From positions 1,612,001 through 1,676,000 of the forward strand of contig NZ_FOWC01000001.1 of assembly GCF_900115345.1 (NCBI RefSeq): a DNA stretch of 64,000 nucleotides, given 5' to 3'. Of this stretch, positions 25,279-33,444 are shown in pieces. The DNA comes from Amycolatopsis rubida. GTDB taxonomy: Bacteria; Actinomycetota; Actinomycetes; Mycobacteriales; Pseudonocardiaceae. The position numbers were made by a program, and so were the translations under genes. Numbering within the stretch: the first letter of the stretch is position 1; every line of letters starts with the position of its first letter. The notes under the pieces were generated by a model that saw nothing but the letters and a program-made list of their open reading frames with translations, did not search any database and was not told the DNA's origin.

Positions 25279-26130
25279 ATGAAACCGAGCCCCTTCGACT
25301 ACGCCGCCCCCGCCACCGTCGCCGAGGCCGTCGCGCTGCTGGGCGACGCGGAGCACGAGGCCAAGGTGCTCGCCGGCGGCCAATCGCTCGTGCCCATGTT
25401 GTCGATGCGGCTGGCCCGGCCCGACGTGCTGGTGGACATCACCCGGATCCCTGGCCTCGGTCGCTGCGTATCCGGCGACGCGGGGGAATTGCGGATCGGT
25501 GCCGCGGTCCGGCAGGCGGCGGTCGCGGCCGACCCGGCGGTGCGCGCCGGGTGGCCGTTGCTCGCCGCCGCGATCGACCGCATCGGGCATCCGCAGATCC
25601 GCCATCGCGGCACCGTGTGCGGCAGCCTGGCCCACCACGATCCCGCCGCGGAGCTTCCGGCCGCGGCCGTTGCGCTGGACGCGCGGTTCGTGCTCGCCGG
25701 CCCGTCCGGAACCCGCACGGTGCCCGCTGCCGAGTTCTTCGTGGCCACCTTTCAGACCGCGCTGGCCGAGGACGAACTGCTCACCGAAGTCGTTTTCCCC
25801 GCTCAGCCAGCTGGCCGGGGCTGGGCGTTCGACGAGCTGGCGCGCCGGCACGGCGACTTCGCGACCGTTGGCGTCTGCGTCCTGCTCGACCGTATTGGCG
25901 ACGCCGCCGCTGCGGCGCGCGTGGTGTTTTGCGGTGCCGGTCCGGTCCCTGTTCGGTTGCCAGCGGCCGAAGCTGCTTTGACTGGCGCGACGCTCGACGC
26001 CGACACCTTGGCCGAGGCCGCCCGTGTCGTCCGTGCGGAGCTTGAACCGCCGGGCGACGTGCACGCGAGCGCCGAGTATCGCCGCGAGGCCGCCGCGCAC
26101 TTGCTGACCCGCACCGTGACCGCCGCCTGA
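25279..26130 (+). CDS. Molybdenum hydroxylase, FAD-binding medium subunit (CoxM-like)
   Basis: 283 residues. The FAD-binding domain of the CODH/xanthine dehydrogenase family shows AKVLAGGQSLVPMLSMRLARPDVLVDITRI (AGGQS), LRIGAAVRQAAV, and HPQIRHRGTVCGSLAHHDPAAELPAAAVAL (T-x-GG/GS flavin motif). A CODH FAD C-terminal domain follows. It passes electrons from the iron-sulfur subunit to an acceptor. It is first of four genes (medium, small, large, CoxG-like), 11 bases ahead of the next. The neighbouring regulator and palindrome suggest repression until an aromatic or similar inducer appears. Confidence 0.92.
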   Translation: MKPSPFDYAAPATVAEAVALLGDAEHEAKVLAGGQSLVPMLSMRLARPDVLVDITRIPGLGRCVSGDAGELRIGAAVRQAAVAADPAVRAGWPLLAAAIDRIGHPQIRHRGTVCGSLAHHDPAAELPAAAVALDARFVLAGPSGTRTVPAAEFFVATFQTALAEDELLTEVVFPAQPAGRGWAFDELARRHGDFATVGVCVLLDRIGDAAAAARVVFCGAGPVPVRLPAAEAALTGATLDADTLAEAARVVRAELEPPGDVHASAEYRREAAAHLLTRTVTAA

Positions 26131-26141
26131 GAGCGAAGCCG

Positions 26142-26669
26142 ATGAACACCCCAGTGACCCCGCCGCTGCCCGAACCGTCCGCCTGGCACGCCGTCGGCCT
26201 GACCGTGAACGGCGAAAGCGTTGCTGCCCAGGTGGAATCCCGGCTCCTGCTCTCCGATTTCCTCCGCGGCCGACTGGGCCTGACCGGCACGCACGCCGGG
26301 TGCGAGCACGGTGTCTGCGGATCGTGCACCGTGCTCGTCGACGGAGCGCCGGTGCGTTCGTGCTTGACGTTCGCCGTGCAGTGCGAAGGCGCGGAAATCC
26401 GGACAGTGGAAAGCCTCGCGCCGGGAGACGCGCCGCTCTCGGCCGTCCAGCGGGCTTACCACGAATGCCACGGAATGCAGTGCGGCTACTGCACTCCTGG
26501 GCTTCTCATGACTACGACCGCGCTCGCGTCGGGCGAATGCAGGCCCACGGAGGCCGAGGTCGCCGACGCGCTCAGCGGACATCTGTGCCGATGCACCGGA
26601 TACCGCAACATCCGGCGCGCCGTCGAGCGGTCGCTCGACGCACAGTTCGGAGAGGAGCCCGCGCGATGA
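26142..26669 (+). CDS. Molybdenum hydroxylase, [2Fe-2S] small subunit (CoxS-like)
   Basis: 175 residues with both clusters: a plant-type ferredoxin motif GCEHGVCGSCTVLVDG plus a later Cys (RSCLTFAVQC), and the helical second-cluster motifs CHGMQCGYCTPG and LCRCTGYRNI. An N-terminal extension of about 17 residues rich in Pro/Thr precedes the usual start. The subunit carries electrons from the molybdenum centre to FAD. Its stop overlaps the start of the large subunit by 4 bp (ATGA), ensuring coupled synthesis. Confidence 0.94.
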   Translation: MNTPVTPPLPEPSAWHAVGLTVNGESVAAQVESRLLLSDFLRGRLGLTGTHAGCEHGVCGSCTVLVDGAPVRSCLTFAVQCEGAEIRTVESLAPGDAPLSAVQRAYHECHGMQCGYCTPGLLMTTTALASGECRPTEAEVADALSGHLCRCTGYRNIRRAVERSLDAQFGEEPAR

Positions 26670-29005
26670 CGGGAAAACCCGGCTGGATCGGCCGTCCGGT
26701 TCCGCGGGTCGAGGACGACCGGCTGCTGCGCGGGCACGGCAGGTACGTCGACGACCTCGACCTGCCGCACGCGTTGGAAGCGGCCTTCCTCCGCAGCCCC
26801 GAGGCCCACGCACGCCTGGTTTCCGTCGATGCCTCGGCGGCGTTGGCGGCACCCGGCGTGGCCGCGGTCTGGACCGGCGAGGATCTGGCGGAACTCGCTC
26901 CCTTGCTCAACCGTGAAGAACTGCGCATCCCGCCGGGGCTGGCCGAGACAGTCGATCCGACGGTGCGGATAACGCCGGCTCCGTTGCTCGCCCGCGAAAA
27001 AGTCGCCTACGTGGGCCAGCCGATCGCCGTTGTCTTCGCCGAGAACCGGTACCTGGCCGAGGACGCGCTCGAGTTGATCGACGTGCGGTACGCCTCGCTG
27101 CCGGTCGTGGTCGATCCCGACGAGGCGCGAGAGCCGGGTGCGCCGTTGGTCCACGAGGACCTTCCGGACAACACGGCGATCGCCGTGGCGACCCGCGTCG
27201 GCGAACCGGACGCCGCCTTTCGCGACGCCTGCCAGGTGATCAGCGAGGAATTCCGCGCGCACCGGTACGTCGCCTCTCCGATCGAGACTCGTGCCGTCGC
27301 CGCGCGCGTGGATCCGTTTCACGGTGAGCTGACGGTTTGGTCGGGAACCCAGACGCCGCACCGGCTCCGGGACTCGATCGCGCGCACCCTCGGACTCGGC
27401 ACCGAAGCCGTGCGGGTGCTCGCCGTCGATGTCGGCGGCGGGTTCGGGCAGAAGGGGATCCTGTACGTCGAGGAGCTGATCGTGCCGCACGCGGCGCGGT
27501 GCCTCGGCCGGCCAGTGCGCTGGCGCGAGGACCGCGCCGAGAATCTCACCGCGTCGTCGCACGCTCGCGAGCAGATCCATCGCATCGAGCTGGCGGCCGG
27601 CCCGGACGGGCGGCTCCTCGGACTACGTGACCGGATCACCGTCAACCTCGGCGCGTACAACATGGCGGGCCTGGTGGTTCCGTACAACTCGCTGTGTCAC
27701 CTGATCGGACCGTATCGCGTGCCGAACGTCGAGATCGAGGTGACCGGGGTGCTCACGAACACCACGTTCACGACTCCGTACCGCGGAGCGGGCCGTCCGG
27801 AAGCGGTGTTCGCGATGGAACGGGCGATGGACCGGCTCGCTGCCGCGCTCGGCATCGAACCCGAAGAGCTGCGCGCGCGGAATCTGGTGCAGCCCGGCGA
27901 AATGCCCTACCGGACCGGACTGGTCGACCGCTCCGGGCAGCCGCAGGTCTACGACTCAGGGGACTTTCCGGAACTGCTCCGGCGCGCGGTGGCCCGGATC
28001 GATCCGCCCGCGGTCCGGGCCCGGCAGAAGGCGGGCCCGGCGGAGGGCAAACGCGTCGGCGTCGGGTTCGCGCTCTATATCGAGGCCACCGGTCTCGGCC
28101 CGTTCGAGACCGCGCGGATCGACGTCGCGCCGAGCGGCCGGGTCAAGCTGGCGATCGGCACTCCCTCGCAAGGACAGGGCCATCGCACGAGCATGGCGCA
28201 GATCGCCGCGGACGCGATCGGGGTGTCGCCGCAGGTGATCGACGTTGTCGGCGGCGACACGTCAGCGACGCCCTTCGGGGTCGGCACCATCGCCAGCCGT
28301 GCGCTGGTGAACGCGGGCAACGCCACCCATCGCGCCGGGCTGCTCGTGCGGGAGAAGGTGCTCGCCGCCGCGGCCCGCAGGCTCGAAGCAGCCCCGGCCG
28401 ATCTTGAGCTGACCGACGGGGTAATCACCATTCGAGGGAACGCGGCCGGACCGTCGCTGACGCTCGCGGAACTGGCCGCGGGCGCCCCGATGTCCGACGA
28501 CGGCCCTGGTGCCGAACTGTCCGAGACGGTGCACTTCCGCCCGCCGGGATTCGCAGTGTCCAGCGGGGCGCAGGCGGCGGTCGTCGAGGTGGACGAGCAC
28601 ACCGGCGAGGTGGCGATCCAGAAGTACGTCGTCGTGCACGACGCGGGGGTCATCGTCAATCCGCTGATCGCCGAGGGCCAGGTGACCGGCGGGATCGCGC
28701 AGGGCATCGCGGGTGCGCTCTACGAGGAGATGATCTACGGGCCGGACGGCCAGCCGCGTACCGCCACATACATGGACTACCTCCTGCCGACCTCGTCGGA
28801 GATCCCCGACCTCGACCTCGACGAGCTGCACACCCCGAGCCCGATGAACGATCTCGGCGTCAAGGGCCTCGGCGAGGGCGGCGCGATAGCGCCCCAAGCG
28901 GTACTCGCGAACGCGCTCGAAGACGCCCTGCGCCCGTATGGCGTGGTGGTCCGCCGCGGCCCCCTCTCGCCGAGCCGGGTGCGGGACCTCCTGCGAGCCG
29001 GCTGA
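26666..29005 (+). CDS. Molybdenum hydroxylase, molybdopterin-binding large subunit (form II CoxL-like)
   Basis: 779 residues from ATG 26666. The first domain (WIGRPVPRVEDDRLLRGHGRYVDDL) and the molybdopterin domains follow the aldehyde oxidase/xanthine dehydrogenase plan: VGGGFGQKG, PYRGAGRPEAVFAMERAMD, GTPSQGQGHRTSMAQ, and the catalytic Glu in GVKGLGEGGA near the C-terminus. The PYRGAGR loop is the form II type. The AYRCSFR loop with the Cu-binding Cys that defines true CO dehydrogenase is absent, so CO oxidation is unlikely. The substrate is probably an aldehyde or N-heteroaromatic compound; the sequence does not identify it. No CoxDEF maturation genes are visible. Confidence 0.92.
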   Translation: MTGKPGWIGRPVPRVEDDRLLRGHGRYVDDLDLPHALEAAFLRSPEAHARLVSVDASAALAAPGVAAVWTGEDLAELAPLLNREELRIPPGLAETVDPTVRITPAPLLAREKVAYVGQPIAVVFAENRYLAEDALELIDVRYASLPVVVDPDEAREPGAPLVHEDLPDNTAIAVATRVGEPDAAFRDACQVISEEFRAHRYVASPIETRAVAARVDPFHGELTVWSGTQTPHRLRDSIARTLGLGTEAVRVLAVDVGGGFGQKGILYVEELIVPHAARCLGRPVRWREDRAENLTASSHAREQIHRIELAAGPDGRLLGLRDRITVNLGAYNMAGLVVPYNSLCHLIGPYRVPNVEIEVTGVLTNTTFTTPYRGAGRPEAVFAMERAMDRLAAALGIEPEELRARNLVQPGEMPYRTGLVDRSGQPQVYDSGDFPELLRRAVARIDPPAVRARQKAGPAEGKRVGVGFALYIEATGLGPFETARIDVAPSGRVKLAIGTPSQGQGHRTSMAQIAADAIGVSPQVIDVVGGDTSATPFGVGTIASRALVNAGNATHRAGLLVREKVLAAAARRLEAAPADLELTDGVITIRGNAAGPSLTLAELAAGAPMSDDGPGAELSETVHFRPPGFAVSSGAQAAVVEVDEHTGEVAIQKYVVVHDAGVIVNPLIAEGQVTGGIAQGIAGALYEEMIYGPDGQPRTATYMDYLLPTSSEIPDLDLDELHTPSPMNDLGVKGLGEGGAIAPQAVLANALEDALRPYGVVVRRGPLSPSRVRDLLRAG

Positions 29006-29032
29006 ATCCGCACTCCCAACGGAAGGAAAGCG

Positions 29033-29626
29033 ATGCGTCTCGACCACTCGTTCACCGTCCCCGCCGAACCGGACGAAGCGTGGCGGCTGTTCCTCGATCT
29101 CGACCGGATGGTGCCGTGCCTGCCCGGGGCGGTACTCGACCGATCGGAGGGAGACTCGTTCGCCGGACGGGTCAAGGTCAAGGTCGGCGCGGTGCAGATG
29201 AGCTACCAGGGCGCGGGCACGGTGAATCGCGACGAGACCACCCGGACGGTGACCCTCGACCTGGAGGGCCGCGAAAGCCGGGGCAGCGGCACCGCCTCCG
29301 CGACAGTCATCGCGGTGCTGGCCGCCGATCCGGCCGGGACCTTGGTGCGCGTGCGGACCGAACTCGACCTCACCGGCCGTCCCGCGCAGTTCGGCCGGGG
29401 CATCCTCACCGAGGTGAGCGATCGGATCGTCCGGCAGTTCACCGCCCGGCTCGCGGATGCGCTGGAAGCGCCGGAAGCGCCGGTTCGGTACCCGCTGGCC
29501 CCGGCCGAGCCGGAAGCCGTGGACCTCGGAGCGGCGGCGTTGCCGGTCCTGCTGAAGAAGGCTGCCGTGCCTGCGGCGGCGATCGTGGCAGTGGCGGTTC
29601 TGGTCCGGCTGTTGCGTCGCCGGTAG
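29033..29626 (+). CDS. CoxG-like SRPBCC protein with C-terminal membrane anchor
   Basis: 197 residues. The START/SRPBCC fold (LDHSFTVPAEPDEAWRLFLDLDRMVPCLPGAVL ... FAGRVKVKVGAVQMSYQGAG) matches the CO dehydrogenase subunit G family. The C-terminal hydrophobic helix followed by Arg (AAIVAVAVLVRLLRRR) anchors it to the inner face of the membrane. CoxG-type proteins recruit the hydroxylase to the membrane, bringing it to quinone electron acceptors. It is the last gene of the operon, 27 bases after the large subunit, with GGAAGGAAAG before its ATG. Confidence 0.88.
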   Translation: MRLDHSFTVPAEPDEAWRLFLDLDRMVPCLPGAVLDRSEGDSFAGRVKVKVGAVQMSYQGAGTVNRDETTRTVTLDLEGRESRGSGTASATVIAVLAADPAGTLVRVRTELDLTGRPAQFGRGILTEVSDRIVRQFTARLADALEAPEAPVRYPLAPAEPEAVDLGAAALPVLLKKAAVPAAAIVAVAVLVRLLRRR

Positions 29627-29653
29627 TTGCCCGCGCGCGTGACTCGCCGATCC

Positions 29654-29668
29654 CAGGCATCTTGCCTG
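29654..29668. terminator. Short hairpin between convergent genes
   Basis: CAGGCA-TCT-TGCCTG forms a 6-bp stem in the 55-base gap between the CoxG-like gene and the convergent DUF4190/MmpS-like gene. There is no U-tract, so termination is only suggested by position. Confidence 0.35.
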
Positions 29669-29681
29669 AGCGGTCCGGCTG

Positions 29682-30293
29682 TCAGAAGCCGTCGCAGGAG
29701 GCGGTCGCGAAGTTGCCCGACGCCTTCGCCGTCTTGGTTTCCTTGCCGTCCACGACGACCTTGCAGGTCACCTCTCCGCCTTCGGTGCCGGTGGTCACCG
29801 CCAGGCTGCCGCCCTTGAACAGGCCCTTCGTGGACAGGTCTTTCGACCACGGGAGGGACTTCGGCTTCTCCTGGTTGGTGGACGTGCTGCCGTCGCCGAA
29901 GGTGGTGTAGGTGATCGAGGCGTCCTTCGCGGTGCCGGTGACCTCGTAGTGGACCGTCACGGAGCGGTTTGCTTCGGTGTTGACGTCGTTGGCGGCTTTG
30001 GTGAACGCCGTGGCCCACACGATGGCGATCACCAGGCCGATCACCGACAGCACGAGACCGGCGATCGAGAGGCCCTTGTTCGTGGCCTTTCCAGACCTTG
30101 CCCGGGCGAAGCCGAGCGCGGAGAAGATGATCCCGAGGATCACCAGCGGCCACGCGACGACCCCGATGATCGGGATGAACGAGAAAATCAGGCCGACCAG
30201 TCCGAGCACGAACCCGGCAGTGCCCAGGCCGTTCTTCGGCGGGGCGGGCGGGGCCGGGTGCGGCGCGGGCGGAGGATAGTCAGGGGCGGACAT
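29682..30293 (-). CDS. DUF4190/MmpS-like membrane protein
   Basis: 203 residues from ATG 30293, which has GAAAGG 7 bases upstream. A Pro-rich cytoplasmic start (DYPPPAPHPAPPAPPK) leads to a two-to-three-helix DUF4190-like hairpin (LGTAGFVLGLVGLIFSFIPIIGVVAWPLVILG ... GLSIAGLVLSVIGLVIAIVWA). The extracytoplasmic domain has the MmpS pattern: VTVHYEVTGTAKDASITYTTFGDGS ... VTCKVVVDGKETKTAKASG. MmpS proteins are accessory to MmpL exporters in mycobacteria, but no mmpL lies nearby. Function here is unknown. Confidence 0.82.
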   Translation of the reverse strand: MSAPDYPPPAPHPAPPAPPKNGLGTAGFVLGLVGLIFSFIPIIGVVAWPLVILGIIFSALGFARARSGKATNKGLSIAGLVLSVIGLVIAIVWATAFTKAANDVNTEANRSVTVHYEVTGTAKDASITYTTFGDGSTSTNQEKPKSLPWSKDLSTKGLFKGGSLAVTTGTEGGEVTCKVVVDGKETKTAKASGNFATASCDGF

Positions 30294-30366
30294 CGCGAGC
30301 CTTTCGTGATCGAACTTGCACAAACAGGTCGCATTGATCGTCACGAGTGTTACGCCGTGTTTGTAA

Positions 30367-30936
30367 TCAGTTCGGGTGCGGTTTCACGTGCACTCGTTCG
30401 CCCTGGAGCCCGAAGAGGATCAGCAGTTCGACCGCGCCGCCGTCGGCTGAGCCGAGCCAGTGCGGTTCCGTCGTGTCGAACTCCGCTGCTTCGCCGGGCG
30501 GGACGGTCAGGTCCTTCGTGCCGACGATCAGGCGGAGGCGGCCATTGAGGACGTACAGCCATTCGTACCCGCTGTGTGTTTTCAAAGCGGGTTCGGCGGA
30601 GCGGCCGGGGATGAGCATTTTGTACGCGTGCACGCCGCCCGGTCGCCGGGTCAGCGGGACGTAGGTCATCCCGTGCTGGTGGATCGGGCGCAGGTGGACG
30701 CGCGGGTCGCCGGCGCGGGGTGCGCCCACCAGGTCGTCGATCGGCACGTCGTAGGCGCGCGAAAGCGGCAGCAGCAGTTCCAGGTTCGCCCGGCGCTGGC
30801 CGTTTTCCAGGCGGGACAGGGTGCTTTCCGAGATGCCGGTCTCGGCTGACAGGTCGGCCAGGGTGATGCCGCGCCGGTTGCGCAGGGTTCGCAACCGGGG
30901 GCCGACCGCGTCCAGGACTTCGTCGATCTCGCGCAT
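30367..30936 (-). CDS. XRE family regulator with cupin domain
   Basis: 189 residues from ATG 30936. Residues ~12-66 form the XRE helix-turn-helix (RLRTLRNRRGITLADLSAETGISESTLSRLENGQRRANLELLLPLSRAYDV). A cupin_2 domain follows (HSGYEWLYVLNGRLRLIVGTKDLTVPPGEAAEFDTTEPHWLG) with metal or ligand residues. This architecture is shared by PuuR-like repressors that sense small molecules. It lies 29 bases downstream of the MFS gene and likely in one transcript with it. It could control the transporter through the AT-rich inverted repeat at 32398-32420, which is inferred. Confidence 0.92.
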   Translation of the reverse strand: MREIDEVLDAVGPRLRTLRNRRGITLADLSAETGISESTLSRLENGQRRANLELLLPLSRAYDVPIDDLVGAPRAGDPRVHLRPIHQHGMTYVPLTRRPGGVHAYKMLIPGRSAEPALKTHSGYEWLYVLNGRLRLIVGTKDLTVPPGEAAEFDTTEPHWLGSADGGAVELLILFGLQGERVHVKPHPN

Positions 30937-30965
30937 GGTGCCTAGTCTGCCGAAGCGGACGGGGT

Positions 30966-32285
30966 TCACGAGACCAATTCGGGGGCTGCGGCGCGCCGTG
31001 CGGGGGCCGTTTCCGGGAGGATCAGCAGGCAGACCAGGCTCAGCACGAGCAGCGCGGCCAGGTAGTAGCCGACCGCGAGGGCGTCGCCGGTCGCCGCGAC
31101 GATCCGGTTGGCGATCATCGGCGACAGGCCGCCGCCCAGCACCGCGCCGACGTGGTAGCCGACGCCGAGGCCGGACTGGCGCTGCTCACGCGGGAACAGT
31201 TCGGCGAACCAGGTGTACATCGGTCCAAAAAGGATTCCGGTGGCGGAGAAACCCAAGAGCAGCGCGACGAATACCGAGCTGACGGTGCCCGCCGACGCGA
31301 TCGGGAACATCACGAGCGCGGCGATGATCGACAGGACCGAACCGGTCAGCATCACCGGTTTGCGGCCGATTCGGTCAGACAGCCAGGCGGCTCCGACGTT
31401 CGCGGCGGCGTGGCACAGCAGGGTGATTGTCGAAATGGTGACGATCGGGGCGCGCGGGAGGCCGAGGCCTTCCGGAGCGGCGGCGGTCGCGTACGACAGC
31501 ATGAACGTGACCAATGCGAAAGTGCAGGCGGTGAGGCCGAGGTTCGCGCCGGCGATCAGCAGCAGTCGTCGCCAATTCGAGCGGAGGACGTCGGCGAGCG
31601 GCTTTTTCGCGCGGGTTTCCGCGGCGGCCATTTTCTCGAATTCCGGGCTTTCCGAAACGCCGCGGCGGACCCAGATCCCAATCGCCAGCACGATGCCGCC
31701 GGCCAGGAAGGGGAGACGCCAGCCCCAGCTCATGATGTCGTCGTTGGGCAGCAGGAGAACCAGCGCGAAAGCCAGGTTCGCCAGTACGACACCGATCGGT
31801 GAGCCTAGTGCGACGAAGGAACCGTAGAGACCACGCCGTTTTTCGGGCGCGTGTTCAACGGCGAACACGGCCGCGCCGGCACTTTCCCCGCCGCGGGCGG
31901 CGCCGTGCAGCAGGCGCAGTCCGACGAGCAGCAGCGGTGCGGCAATGCCGATCACCGCGTACGGCGGGAGGACGCCCATGCCCAGCGTCGCGAAACCCAT
32001 CAGCAAAAACGCGGCGTACAGCGCGGTGCGGCGGCCTCGACGGTCGCCGAGCCAGCCGAAAAGCGCCGCGCCGAGCGGGGCCATCACGAAACCGATGGCG
32101 AAGGTCGCGAGGCTCATGAAGGTGCCGAACCAGGCGTTGCCGGTTTTGAAGAACACCGACCCGAACACCAGCGCCGCTGCGGTGCCGTAGATCGAGAAGT
32201 CGTACATTTCCAGGGAAGTGCCGACGCCGGCGGCGAATCCGAGCCGCAGCACGCCGGGAGAGTGCGCTTCGTCGCGCTTGGCCAT
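30966..32285 (-). CDS. MFS transporter, metabolite:H+ symporter (MHS) type
   Basis: 439 residues with 12 predicted helices. MHS-specific features are LEMYDFSIYGTAAALVFGSVFF at helix 1, GWLGDRRGRRTALYAAFLLMG for the loop 2-3 motif, RLLHGAARGGESAGAAVFAVEHAPEKRRGLYGSFVALG, and a second-half WLSDRIGRKPVML. Such proteins import organic acids with protons. The position directly behind iacF and on the same strand, 181 bases away, suggests uptake of indole-3-acetate or a related aromatic acid. AAAGG lies 8 bases before the ATG. Confidence 0.9.
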   Translation of the reverse strand: MAKRDEAHSPGVLRLGFAAGVGTSLEMYDFSIYGTAAALVFGSVFFKTGNAWFGTFMSLATFAIGFVMAPLGAALFGWLGDRRGRRTALYAAFLLMGFATLGMGVLPPYAVIGIAAPLLLVGLRLLHGAARGGESAGAAVFAVEHAPEKRRGLYGSFVALGSPIGVVLANLAFALVLLLPNDDIMSWGWRLPFLAGGIVLAIGIWVRRGVSESPEFEKMAAAETRAKKPLADVLRSNWRRLLLIAGANLGLTACTFALVTFMLSYATAAAPEGLGLPRAPIVTISTITLLCHAAANVGAAWLSDRIGRKPVMLTGSVLSIIAALVMFPIASAGTVSSVFVALLLGFSATGILFGPMYTWFAELFPREQRQSGLGVGYHVGAVLGGGLSPMIANRIVAATGDALAVGYYLAALLVLSLVCLLILPETAPARRAAAPELVS

Positions 32286-32397
32286 AGCCGGCCTTTCGTC
32301 GTCTCGCGCGGAATGCGCGGAGTGTCCGGTGGTGGGGAAACGGTGGACACAGCTTAGGGAAAGCGTGACGAAGGAGGCAAAGTCCGATTTGCGGCGG

Positions 32398-32420
32398 ATT
32401 GATAAATAAAATCGATCAAT
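32398..32420. promoter_or_regulatory. AT-rich inverted repeat ATTGAT-N11-ATCAAT
   Basis: 6-bp arms flank an 11-base A-rich spacer in the gap between iacF and the MFS gene. The very low GC compared with the surroundings and the location upstream of the MFS-XRE genes suggest a promoter/operator. The XRE-cupin protein is a candidate ligand. Confidence 0.45.
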
Positions 32421-32466
32421 TAATAGACGCGACGGCCGGAATCGCGAGGATTCTGGCCGAGGCGGC

Positions 32467-33423
32467 TCAGTACAGTTCGATCACCAGTTTTTCGGAGCGA
32501 GCCCGCGACACGCACAGCGCCATCTGGTCGCCGGAAGCCTTGTCGCTGGCCGAAAGACACTGGTCGCGGTGCTCCGGCGTGCCTTCCAGCACCCCGGAAA
32601 CACAGGAACCGCAGATGCCTTCCTCGCACGATTTGAACACCTCGATCCCGTTGTCGGTCAGCACCGACAGGATCGACCGGTCGGCCGGAATCTCGAACAC
32701 CTCGCCGGTGTCGAGTTCGACGGTGAACGGCTGGTCGCCGCTCGTGTCGACCTCGGCCGCGGTGAAATGTTCTACGTGCACCTGCGTATCGCCGACCACG
32801 GGCGCGAACACGCCGGTGACCTGGTCCATGAACCCTTCCGGACCGCAGGTGTAGACGTGCCCGGAAGAACTGAGCCCAGCCGCCACTTCCGCGAGTACAG
32901 CAGGCTGCTCGTCGCGAGGCACGCCGAAATGCAGCAGGACGCGATCCCGGAATCCGGCCTGTTCCTCAAGCAGCGAAACGAAAGCCGCTGACTCCCGGCT
33001 GCGCGCGAAGTAGTGCAGTTCGAAGTCCGCATCGTCCGCGTGCAGCTGATAAGCCAGGCTCAGCAACGGAGTGATGCCGATGCCGCCCGCGATCAGCACG
33101 TGCCGGCCGGCGTCCGGAGCCAGCGAAAGCAGGTTCCGTGCCGAGCCGATCTCCAGCTTGTCGTTCTCCGCTACAGCGTGCAGCGCCTCGGAACCACCAC
33201 GCGAATCCGGCTCCCGTTTCACCGCGATCAGCAGCGACGACGTGTCGTCCGGCCGCCCGCACAGCGAATACTGGCGCAGGATCCCGGTCGGACCGGTGAC
33301 GTCGACGTGCGCACCGGCGGAGTGCGGGTCGAACGGCAGGCCGTCGGCGCGCACGAGGCGAAGCGCCCGGATCCCAGGCGCTTCCTCGACGACCTCGGCC
33401 ACGCGGACCACGGTGTTCGGCAT
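32467..33423 (-). CDS. iacF: PDR/VanB-type oxidoreductase, reductase component of the indoleacetate oxygenase (IacF)
   Basis: 318 residues. Order: flavin-binding beta-barrel (GILRQYSLCGRP, the RxYS motif), NAD-binding domain (HVLIAGGIGITPLLSLAYQL; YTCGPEGFMDQV), then a C-terminal plant-type [2Fe-2S] ferredoxin (SCEEGICGSCVSGVLEG ... DQCLS). This is the phthalate-dioxygenase-reductase arrangement. It transfers electrons from NAD(P)H to the Rieske oxygenase. It is the last of the iacA-F run, 21 bases after iacE. Assignment as IacF rests on architecture plus cluster context. Confidence 0.88.
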   Translation of the reverse strand: MPNTVVRVAEVVEEAPGIRALRLVRADGLPFDPHSAGAHVDVTGPTGILRQYSLCGRPDDTSSLLIAVKREPDSRGGSEALHAVAENDKLEIGSARNLLSLAPDAGRHVLIAGGIGITPLLSLAYQLHADDADFELHYFARSRESAAFVSLLEEQAGFRDRVLLHFGVPRDEQPAVLAEVAAGLSSSGHVYTCGPEGFMDQVTGVFAPVVGDTQVHVEHFTAAEVDTSGDQPFTVELDTGEVFEIPADRSILSVLTDNGIEVFKSCEEGICGSCVSGVLEGTPEHRDQCLSASDKASGDQMALCVSRARSEKLVIELY

Positions 33424-33444
33424 CGGCTCTCCGTTTCAAGCGGT

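Noticed and set aside
26486..27580. A 364-residue minus-strand frame
   Set aside because: Antisense to the molybdopterin subunit gene with its catalytic and cofactor motifs.
26666..29005. Genuine CO dehydrogenase (form I) assignment of the large subunit
   Set aside because: The AYRCSFR loop with the Cu-binding Cys is absent; the loop is PYRGAGR.
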